15,132 bases of DNA from Methanobacteriota archaeon (GTDB lineage: Archaea > Thermoplasmatota > Thermoplasmata > RBG-16-68-12), in NCBI GenBank assembly GCA_005878665.1, contig VBLR01000080.1, positions 1 through 15,132 on the forward strand, in the 5' to 3' direction. The position numbers and the translations under genes were made by a program. How positions within the stretch are numbered: the first letter of the stretch is position 1; every line of letters starts with the position of its first letter. The notes beneath the pieces were generated by a model. The model was not told the origin of the DNA and did no database searches. It saw only the letters and a program-made list of their open reading frames with translations. Of the stretch, positions 6,201 to 14,000 are shown one piece after another.

Positions 6201-7151
6201 CTAGGGAGGGGCGAATCTCCGGAGGAACCGACGAACCTCTAGAAGGGTCGGATAAGGCCGACGACGATCCCGCAGGTGGAGGGCTGCCGCCGCGTTCGCG
6301 AACCGAAGCCATTCCTCGACGGAAGGCTGCGTGAGTTTCGCATACGCGTACGCCGCGTTGAAGATGTCCCCGCAGCCCGTTGGGTTGTCGATCGGCACAT
6401 CGAACGCCGGACTCGAGACGACGTCGGACGATGTGATGGCCGTGGCCCCCCGCTCCCCTTGATGGATGACGACCTCCCCCGCCCCGCGGGCCCGAAGGCG
6501 CTTCGCAGCCCGGACGGGAGACGTATCACCCGCAATCGCGCGCACCTCGGTCTCATTCCCGAAGAACACGTCGACATGGGGAAGGCAGACCCGCACCGCC
6601 TCGATGCGAGCGGCCGGCCATCCCTGAGGATCCGTCGACACGTCCAACGAAGTCGTGGCACCGAGTCGACGGGCCCGGGCGAGAAGGGTGGCGGTCGGTT
6701 TCCCCAGGAGCCCACTCGTCCACCAGAAGCCCGATCGATGCACGTGATGAGCCCCGCGAATCGCGTGAAGCGGCACATCGCGGAGCCGCAATCGGGCGTT
6801 CGCTCCCGGGTTCGTGACGAGCGCCCGCCTCCCGGTGGACCATGTCAGGGCCATCGTGCTTCCCGTGGGTCGGCTTGAGTCGACGCACAGGCGTGCGCGG
6901 ACGCCGTATTGCCGATAGCGAGCCCGCAAGAGTTTCGCGTTCGGATCCGACCCGACCGCGCCGATGAACGTGGTGGAGGCGCCCAAGCTCGACATCTGAA
7001 GTGCGAAGTTCGTCGCGTTCCCTCCGGGCAATGGATCGAAGCGCGCGACCTCGGCCTGGAAGTCTCCCGGCGTGAAGTGCGCCATCGGGGGCGTCACGAA
7101 GTCGACGATTCCATCGCCGACGGCGACGACGCGGGGCGGTCGCGAGGCCAA
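6201..7151 (-). CDS. PfkB-family carbohydrate/nucleoside kinase
   Basis: The 316-aa protein has the full ribokinase-like fold signatures. LPGGNATNFALQMSSLGA (about 41-58) is the PfkB N-terminal signature. NETEV (about 199-203) is the NxxE metal/phosphate motif. IDNPTGCGDIFNAAY (about 254-268) is the C-terminal signature with catalytic Asp at about 262 and an anion hole (G)xGD. The usual DTxGAGD is here NPTGCGD: the second Gly is intact and Ala is replaced by Cys. Family members phosphorylate ribose, fructose-6-phosphate, nucleosides or other sugars; the substrate cannot be assigned. The start is TTG, 4 nt after the stop of the zinc-ribbon gene. An in-frame TGA lies upstream with no ATG or GTG in between, and GAGGGA precedes it. 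It is the last gene of the polB operon. Confidence 0.9.
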   Translation of the reverse strand: MASRPPRVVAVGDGIVDFVTPPMAHFTPGDFQAEVARFDPLPGGNATNFALQMSSLGASTTFIGAVGSDPNAKLLRARYRQYGVRARLCVDSSRPTGSTMALTWSTGRRALVTNPGANARLRLRDVPLHAIRGAHHVHRSGFWWTSGLLGKPTATLLARARRLGATTSLDVSTDPQGWPAARIEAVRVCLPHVDVFFGNETEVRAIAGDTSPVRAAKRLRARGAGEVVIHQGERGATAITSSDVVSSPAFDVPIDNPTGCGDIFNAAYAYAKLTQPSVEEWLRFANAAAALHLRDRRRPYPTLLEVRRFLRRFAPP

Positions 7152-7155
7152 TCCC

Positions 7156-7314
7156 TCACGCCCGCCAGAGTCCTTGACGCTTCAGCTCCTCGACCACGAG
7201 CTTGTAGTCCGCCGGCCGACCGCATCGCGGGCAGAACAAACTCCCGTGCGCGTCGCGGACCGGATCGGGCCCCTCCCACCCGCAGTACCGGCACAACGCA
7301 TCGGTCGCCGACAT
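7156..7314 (-). CDS. Small zinc-ribbon protein in the polB operon
   Basis: This 52-aa protein has two CxxC pairs: C8-R-Y-C11 followed by GWEG, and C28-P-R-C31 followed by GRPADYK. The 16-residue spacing fits a rubredoxin-like or rubrerythrin-type zinc ribbon. A short helix-like tail (LVVEELKRQGLW) ends the protein. The function is unknown; such ribbons often bind nucleic acid or a protein partner. The ATG lies 8 nt after the polB stop codon, and the ribosome-binding site AGGGGG uses the last base of that stop, so translation is likely coupled to the polymerase. Four nucleotides after its own stop the PfkB gene begins. The tight packing and intact Cys pattern argue that this small frame is real. 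Longer upstream extensions of the frame overlap polB and are not credible. Confidence 0.8.
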   Translation of the reverse strand: MSATDALCRYCGWEGPDPVRDAHGSLFCPRCGRPADYKLVVEELKRQGLWRA

Positions 7315-7322
7315 CGTCCCCC

Positions 7323-9770
7323 TCAGAAGAAATCCTCGAGCGTGAGCTTCTTGTCGGTCCTCCGAGGCGATTCGGCCCCCAGGGGCGGTTCGCTGAAGTC
7401 GTCGCCGGACAGCGACTTCTGCTGCGACCGCTTGCCCGTCAGGAGGGCCTTCTCGTCCCAGCCGTAGACCTCCGTCACATAGGCGAGAGTTTGCGCGACG
7501 CGACGCGCGTAGTACTCCCAGTCCGGCACCTTCTCGAACTTCGCGCCGGAGAGATACGGCTCGACCTCCATCGGGGATTTCTTGTGGTCCGTCACGATCC
7601 ACGAGACTTTCATGCCCGGCATGAACTCCTCGCCCATCTGCTCGAGCTTGCGGGCCGCAATCACGTTGCTCATGGAATCCGGGTTCACGTATTGATTCTC
7701 CTCTTTGACGGTGCGGGAGATCACGAGCATCTCGATCGGGTCTTTCTCCGGGTTCGTGAGCGGTGGGTTCCCGTCGCGGACCTCCGCGACGATTCGCTTC
7801 GCGAGGTCGATGGCTCCGTCCGGGTCGTTGTCGAGGATCTTGTCGAACACGAGGAGCTGGGCCTCGCTCTGGAGGTCGAACGCGTCCGTCCGGCGGATCT
7901 CGTACCCGCGGACGACGATCTCGCCTTCAGCGGGCCATGCGACCTTCCCGGCGTACCGCTTCTTCCGCCCATGGCTGAACAGGCTCCGGTAGACCTTGTC
8001 CACTTCCATGCTGATCCGGCCGCGAGAAAATCGCTCCGCGGTCTTGCGCGCAAACTCCAAGGACGGTTCCAACCCCGGCGTCGGCGACTGGAAGAACACG
8101 GAGTCGGTGTCTGCGTACACGACCTTCACGCCATCGGCTTCCAGGTCAGCGATGATCCCTTTGATTCGCTCCCGCGCGAACGCGGTAATCGAGGCACCGA
8201 CTTTTGGGTCGTTGAACCGGTAGAAGGACGACGCGAGGACCCCGTAGAACGCGTTCATCAGGATCTTGATCGCCGCTTGGAGGCCGTCGTAGAACTCCCG
8301 CAGCTGGGGCTCCGTCGCCTCGCGCATCTTCGTGCGCACGTCTTGGCGGTCTTTCATCAGGCTCGCCAGGATCACCGGCAGGAGGCCTTTCTTCACGTCG
8401 GCGGAGAGGAACTTCGCCCCCGTCGGACTCTCGATCGTGCCTTGCGGCGAGACGGTCGTGAAGCAGATGTTGTTCTCGATGATCAGGGACGGATACATCG
8501 CGCGGAAGTCGAGCGAGATGACCCACTCGTACAACCCGGGCTGCAGGCTGTGCACGTACCCGCCTTCGATTTGCTCGACGCGGCCGCCCCGCATCTTCAT
8601 CATCGGGACCGCGACGCGGGCGCGGTCGGCGGCGCGGATCAGGATCGAGTCGATCAGGTTCGACGTGCGCCCGTGCAGCACGTCCTCGAGCGGGAGCTTG
8701 CTCACGGCCGCCAGGTCCAAGGTCTTCTCGATCCGGCCGATCTTCTCGAGGATCCTTAGCGAGAGGTCGGCGTCATTCAGACAATATCGGATGACTTTCT
8801 CGCGGTCCTTCGCCCATTCTTCATCGATCTTTCGCCGCGAGAGCTCGTGTTTTCCTTCCCCCAACAGCTGGCGTCCCACGTAGTCGAGGGTCTCCTGCTT
8901 CATGTGCAGGCTCAGGCGCTCCGCCCGCACGGCCCACCAGACGTCCGTCAGGATGCGACCGTCGACCCGCCAGAACCGCTCGCCGAGGTGGAAGAAATCC
9001 GAGAAGTCGCGCGCGAGCTGGAGCCTCGGGATCCCGTTCTTGGCCGCACGATCGATGAGCACGGGCAGGTCGTACCCGTCGATGTTGTATCCGGAGATGA
9101 TGTCGGGATCGAGCTCGTGGACGAGCTTGATGAAACCCTCCACGATCTCCCGCTCGTTCCCCTCGAGGACGCGGGTCTTGATTTCGCCGGCTTCCCGGTA
9201 TACGATGCCGATGCAGAAGATGTGCCCGTCCTGGATGCTGTTCTCGATGTCGAAGCTCAGCACGCGGAGCGCGGGACGGAAGGGATCGCATGCCTCGAAA
9301 CGATCCGCGATCAGAAACAGGTCGGTCGTGTATTTCCCGGCCGGATCCGCCTCCGTCCCGTGGACGCGGACCGCGGCGCCCAGATCCATGTCGTAGATGA
9401 ACCGATGCTGAAAGGGGATATCGGCCTCCAACGGCGTGGATCCGTACCTTCGCGCCTTCTCGCGGTATTCGGGTGTTTTCCAAGGTTGGCGGAGGACGAC
9501 GCGGGCGCACGGGGTCGGCCTGCCTTCGACTTGCAGCGTCACGTCCTCGAGCTTGACGACCTGCGGGTCCCTGCCGAACGCTCCGCGGAGCGACTGCGGA
9601 GGCTCGACCACGAAGAAGTACGGCTGGAAGCCCGAGTGCTCGATCGTGATGCTTTGACCTTCCCTCGTACGTCCGAACAACTGGATGACGGGCAGCTGGG
9701 CCGGCTCAGGGCCGTTCCGGGGCTCCCGCCGGTACGAGGCGGTGATGATGCGCACATCATAGCTCGCCAT
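7323..9770 (-). CDS. polB: Family B DNA polymerase with 3'-5' exonuclease
   Basis: The 815-aa protein has all hallmark motifs in order. Exo I is SFDIEN (Asp174, Glu176), Exo II GYNIDGYDLP (Asn229, Asp234) and Exo III YCLNDAD (Tyr329, Asp333). Polymerase motif A is DFRAMYPSLI (Asp421), motif B KILMNAFYG (about 502-510) and motif C VYADTDS (Asp554, Asp556). The conserved KKRYAGK (about 603-609) follows. The N-terminal FQPYFFV (about 48-54) aligns with the segment forming the uracil-sensing pocket in archaeal enzymes. The C-terminus KKLTLEDFF fits a PCNA-interacting (PIP) motif, KxxLxxFF. No intein interrupts it. It is a replicative or repair polymerase, complete and apparently active. The ATG lies 1 nt after the GTPase stop with AAGGTG 4 nt upstream, so the two genes are translationally coupled. 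Confidence 0.97.
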   Translation of the reverse strand: MASYDVRIITASYRREPRNGPEPAQLPVIQLFGRTREGQSITIEHSGFQPYFFVVEPPQSLRGAFGRDPQVVKLEDVTLQVEGRPTPCARVVLRQPWKTPEYREKARRYGSTPLEADIPFQHRFIYDMDLGAAVRVHGTEADPAGKYTTDLFLIADRFEACDPFRPALRVLSFDIENSIQDGHIFCIGIVYREAGEIKTRVLEGNEREIVEGFIKLVHELDPDIISGYNIDGYDLPVLIDRAAKNGIPRLQLARDFSDFFHLGERFWRVDGRILTDVWWAVRAERLSLHMKQETLDYVGRQLLGEGKHELSRRKIDEEWAKDREKVIRYCLNDADLSLRILEKIGRIEKTLDLAAVSKLPLEDVLHGRTSNLIDSILIRAADRARVAVPMMKMRGGRVEQIEGGYVHSLQPGLYEWVISLDFRAMYPSLIIENNICFTTVSPQGTIESPTGAKFLSADVKKGLLPVILASLMKDRQDVRTKMREATEPQLREFYDGLQAAIKILMNAFYGVLASSFYRFNDPKVGASITAFARERIKGIIADLEADGVKVVYADTDSVFFQSPTPGLEPSLEFARKTAERFSRGRISMEVDKVYRSLFSHGRKKRYAGKVAWPAEGEIVVRGYEIRRTDAFDLQSEAQLLVFDKILDNDPDGAIDLAKRIVAEVRDGNPPLTNPEKDPIEMLVISRTVKEENQYVNPDSMSNVIAARKLEQMGEEFMPGMKVSWIVTDHKKSPMEVEPYLSGAKFEKVPDWEYYARRVAQTLAYVTEVYGWDEKALLTGKRSQQKSLSGDDFSEPPLGAESPRRTDKKLTLEDFF

Positions 9771-9771
9771 C

Positions 9772-10962
9772 TCACACCTTCGCTACGATCTTGATGACGT
9801 CGCCATCCTGGACCGGGTGGTCCCGGCCCACGACCATTTTCGTCCGGGCGTTGATGGCGCGGATGAAGTGGTTACCCAAGTCGGTGTGGACTTTAAAGGC
9901 TACGTCCAGCGCAGTGGAACCGCGGGGCACCAGGAAGGCGTCCGGGAGGACGTTCCCGCTCTTGTCGGTCCAGTGGTGCTCGTCCTCGACGGGGTACACG
10001 ACGATCAGGTCGAGGAGTTTGAAGACGGCCTCTTCGATGCACGCCTGCACCCCGGTCGACCCGCGTTCTTGCAAGAAGACGCGAATCTTCTCAAGCCCCT
10101 TCTCCTGAGCCGCCGTCAATTTCTCCGGACGCATGATTTCGAACGAGGATCCGCCCGGCGCGTAGTCGATAAGTCCAGCGGAGGCCGCACGACGAAGGGC
10201 GAGCTCGTACTCGGCCGACGTTGGGACCATCAGGTAACCCGTCGCTTTGGACAGACTTTGGAGCGCTTCGCGCGAGGCCAGATCGGCCTTGTTCGCCGCA
10301 AGGATCATGGGCTTGCCGCGGCGCTGCAACGTCCGAGCGAGCCGGAAGAGATCGTCCGATGTCCACCGTGCCATTTTCGGATCCAGTGGGGAGTCCCGCA
10401 CCGCGGAGTGGACCTGCATCTCCGTGAATCCCAGGCCCGTGAGACGCGCGGTCACGATCTTCTCGGACGGCGCCTCCTCGAGGTCGGCCCGGCGTGCCTC
10501 CTTGTCCCAGTTGCGGGAGAGGATCCCCGCGATCCAATGCGCGAGCTCGTCCTCTAGGAACTGGACGTCCGCGAGGGGGTCGTGAGTCCCCAGGGCGACC
10601 GGGTTGCCTTCAAAGTCCGTGCCGCCCGTTGCATCGATGACGTGGACGAACGCATTGGCCTGCCGCAAGTCGTCGAGGAACTTGTTGCCCAGTCCGCGGC
10701 CCTCATGTGCGTTCGGGACAAGGCCGGCGACGTCGAGGAGTTCCACCGGGATGAGCCGTGTTCCCCCGTTGCAGGGAGCGTTCTTCGGCTTACAGGGGTG
10801 CCCGAGTTCAAGGTGCGGGCAACGCTTGCGGACATAGGCAACTCCGCGGTTTGCGTCGATCGTGGTGAAGGGGTAGTTTGCAATCTGGACTGGCGCGAGC
10901 GTGGCCGCAGCAAAGAAAGTCGACTTGCCCACGTTCGGTTTCCCGACGACCCCCAACTCCAC
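9772..10962 (-). CDS. YchF-related (Obg/COG0012) GTPase with TGS domain
   Basis: The 396-aa protein shows the G motifs of translation-associated GTPases of the Obg/YchF group: G1 GKPNVGKST (about 7-15), G3 DVAGLVP (about 77-83) and G4 NKAD (about 224-227). Bacterial/eukaryal YchF/OLA1 has NxxE and prefers ATP; the NKxD here points to GTP. An archaeal-type Cys-containing insert CPHLELGHPCKPKNAPC lies after switch I, and a TGS domain ends the protein (about 310-396, TALDVAFKVHTDLG). It probably acts with ribosomes or RNA. I chose GTG 10962, giving MELGVVGKPNVGKS as in homologues. The in-frame TTG at 10989 lies only about 10 nt from the TATA-like element, upstream of the expected transcript start. 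It is first in the operon with polB. Confidence 0.9.
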   Translation of the reverse strand: MELGVVGKPNVGKSTFFAAATLAPVQIANYPFTTIDANRGVAYVRKRCPHLELGHPCKPKNAPCNGGTRLIPVELLDVAGLVPNAHEGRGLGNKFLDDLRQANAFVHVIDATGGTDFEGNPVALGTHDPLADVQFLEDELAHWIAGILSRNWDKEARRADLEEAPSEKIVTARLTGLGFTEMQVHSAVRDSPLDPKMARWTSDDLFRLARTLQRRGKPMILAANKADLASREALQSLSKATGYLMVPTSAEYELALRRAASAGLIDYAPGGSSFEIMRPEKLTAAQEKGLEKIRVFLQERGSTGVQACIEEAVFKLLDLIVVYPVEDEHHWTDKSGNVLPDAFLVPRGSTALDVAFKVHTDLGNHFIRAINARTKMVVGRDHPVQDGDVIKIVAKV

Positions 10963-10992
10963 GGCGCGAAGAACGAGGTCCGTCCACAAGTA

Positions 10993-11004
10993 CCTTTAGA
11001 AAAG
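10993..11004 (-). promoter_or_regulatory. Weak TATA-like element for the GTPase-polB operon
   Basis: The minus strand reads GTTCTTTTCTAAAGG about 30-45 nt before the GTG at 10962. A start about 26 nt downstream would be near 10972, leaving about 10 nt of leader. The T-run TTCTTTTCT could equally serve as terminator for the large gene upstream, whose stop codon is at 11066. The match to box A is imperfect. Confidence 0.35.
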
Positions 11005-11065
11005 AACAGGCCGCTCGCTCATTTCGATCGGGCGGAGCGTCGATTCCAATTCTAGCTCGCCGACC

Positions 11066-14000
11066 TCAGCTCAGCCTCGATCGGCGGCGGTACGAGATCA
11101 GGAGGATGACAATCGCGGTTGCCACGGAAGGCCCGGCAATCTCTCCGAATTCCGGAGCGGGGACGACGATCGAACTTGTCTGCGACGCACCCGCACCGTC
11201 GTAGATGAGATCAATGGCCGGACCAGAAGCATGTTCGATGCGAAGCCGAATGCGCTGGCCAGTCACGATCGAGACGTTTCCGCCTGAGCAACCGAAGACC
11301 TGATTGGCTCCTCCGCGCGTTGAAGACTCAGTCCAGCAGATGAGACTCGGCGAAGAACCGTCCTGCTGAGTGACCGCGAAGGTAAGGTTCAGAATCGTTC
11401 CGCTCGAATTCGTGAGGTCCAAGTTGGCCGACCATAGCTCTGCTGGGATCATTTCAGACGACGTTTCCGGATCGGTGAAGAAACAGGGTCGTGAACCGCT
11501 CGACAATGTGAGGCTCTGGACGAGGCTTCCGGGCGTCGTGTTCAGACCTTGCACGGTCGAGCAATCCGCCGGACCAATCGAAGGTCCCGCGCTTCGAAGG
11601 TAGAACGTCTGCCCATCGAAACCGGTCTGTTCAGGGAGCCCAATGCTGAGGACTCCGGATGCGACTGGGGTCGATAGGGCGAACATGGGGGCTCCGATCG
11701 CGGTCGTGAAATCCACGGACGGAGACCAATCCGTCGATTCGAATACCACGCGAGTAGAACCAGTCGTCGGGCCGATTGCAACCGATCCTTCGATGTCCGT
11801 TTCGTTCTTCGCGAGAGCAACGGCGGGCAGGGAGACCGGCGACCACGTGCCCGTCCACGCGTACAGATTCCGTGTCGTGATACGCCCGCTCACACCCCGG
11901 ACCTCGAACATGTAGTTTGCATAGATCCCGCCAATCGGAAAGCCGGCGGCATCCGTCGAGTTGAGATCCATGTAGGTACGGAAGATGTCCTCTCCAGTTC
12001 GGCGCGGAAGGGGAATGGGGGGCCCACTCGAACCGTTGCCTCCTTGGCTCGGCGGTGCACGGAGGAATCGATCGGGGACATGGCCCGCCATCAAGTCGCC
12101 CGCAACGGCCACATGGAAGTAGACTCCGGAGGAGTTGACTGCAGCCCCGTACCGCAGGATGTCCACGTCCGGATTGCTCACGGAGACCGAATCCGAATCT
12201 GTTCGGTCCCTTCCAACCCAGTCCGCGAAGAGACCGTCAATCCGCACGTTGGACGGAGGCGCGGCCATGTACGCCCGGATAGGCCCGCCGTGCACGACCA
12301 CGGGAACCGGTGCCGTTGCGTTCGTCACATTCACTTGAATGACATCGCCGGGGAGAACGGCCAAGGCCGAGGCGGATGCAGTAATCGTCGCATCCGTCTG
12401 GCCCTGGCTCAAGACAACCGATCCCGCGGAGAGTGAGACCGTCACGCCCGGGGTCGCCGTGTAGACGAACGAGGAAACGCTCCATGAAACCCCGGCGGGC
12501 AGGCCGAGAGCGTGCACGCGAATTGTGAACAACGGAGTCGTCGTGTTGCCGACGATGGATGCGACGGGGAGCAACTCCAGGAGCACCGACCCGTTCGGCG
12601 TCAGCGGTGCGAGGCTGCGGCTCGAGACCCCGGCGAAGTCGTCGGCGAAGACGGCGATGCGGAAGCGCGCGGGGTCGAACCCGGTGAGATCGTACGTCGA
12701 GACTTGGGCTTCCACGCCCTGGGACGAGGCTGCCGCACGGGGAGAGCCGATCGACTGGCGCTGGCTCCAGTTCACTTCCGAATTGCTCGGGAACCCGTAG
12801 AGCCGCGCGCCGGCAACCGTGTTATTCCCACCGAAAATTTCGAGGACCGCTTCGGCCCCAATCCCTTCAAACTGATACCCCGTCGACGCATTCCCGTCCG
12901 CGTCGATCAGGAAGTAGACGCCGTCGTACGCGGACGAATCTCCGAACATCCCGCCACGCGTCGCCGCGAAGAGATACAACGAGTCGTGATCGAGGAGACT
13001 CGCATAGTGGTCGATGGAAACGCTGGCGTCGGAGGCGACGGTCGCGGCGTCAAACGTAGGGACGGATGCCCAATCGCCAAAGGATCCATCGATGACAATC
13101 GGCGGGGCGGGTCCCGAGATCGGAATGAACAGGACGGCGGCAATCAGGACTGCGAAAAGCGTTGCAGCGGCAATCGCGCCGTACCGGACGCGCTTCGATG
13201 GAACGGAGAGGCGGATTTGCTTTCTGCCGGCCCAGACAGACCCGGGCCCGCTCACCGTCCCGTTGATCCGCCCTTGCTCGCCCATCAGGCCATTTACTCG
13301 ACCCGCCGGCGTGACCAAGCCGTTCACCCGCCCGACGCCGTTCACGAGGCCGTTCGTGCGGCCGAGCCCGTTGACCAAGCCGTTCACGCGACCTCGGCCG
13401 TTGACGAGACCGTTGACTTTTCCCGCCCCGCGAATCGAGCTCTTCGGACGCGCTCCGCTCACGAGGCCCTTGCTCCCGCGCATCCATCCGGACAAGAATC
13501 CGACGGCCGGCGGAACGGGAGAGGGCTCGGCCGACGGTTTCGCCTCGGCCTGTTTCTCGATCGCAGCCTTGATCGTCGCGTCCACGTCCATTGTCTCTTC
13601 GAGTTCTTCAATGAGCCAATCGAGCACGGCGGCTTTCGTGAGTTCGAGCTCCTCCGGGGTGAGGGACTGCTCCAGCTCGCCGACGAGGAGATCGTCGACG
13701 AGGATGTCCAAGTCGGGAGAGGCCCCGGTTTTCGCGGGCTTCACTTCACGTTCCGGCGGGGCCTCCGAGAGACGCGCGCCGCACGAGGGACACAGGGCCA
13801 CGTTCCTCGGGACTGTGTCACCGCAAGCTGGACAGATCGGTCCTGCATCGGAGAGGAGCTGGTCGAGCTGCGCGATCTCTTGATCCCACGCGACGTCGTC
13901 GAGGAGCGCGTTCGCCGTGGACCGGAGCTTCTCGGCCGCGTCGGGCTTGCGAAGTTCCTTCGCCTGGATCCGGAGCTGGGCGACCCTGATTTTTCGTTCG

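Noticed and set aside
6909..8759. 616-codon plus-strand ORF antisense to polB and the PfkB gene
   Set aside because: It spans three real minus-strand genes and has shadow-type composition (His/Arg/Asp/Leu). The minus strand carries complete polymerase and kinase motifs.
7323..9770. Intein in DNA polymerase B
   Set aside because: All exonuclease and polymerase motifs are contiguous at normal spacing and the total length is the usual one; no Cys/Ser splice junctions or homing endonuclease block is seen.
8847..9794. 315-codon plus-strand ORF antisense to the polB N-terminal half
   Set aside because: It is antisense to the exonuclease motifs of polB and has no recognisable domain.
10963..10989. 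Nine-residue N-terminal extension of the GTPase from TTG 10989
   Set aside because: It would begin about 10 nt from the TATA-like element, before the likely transcript start, and homologues begin directly with the strand before the P-loop.
13244..13423. Possible CRISPR or non-coding tandem repeat
   Set aside because: The 30-bp units are directly adjacent with no spacers, stay in frame, and vary mainly at synonymous positions, so they are a protein repeat.
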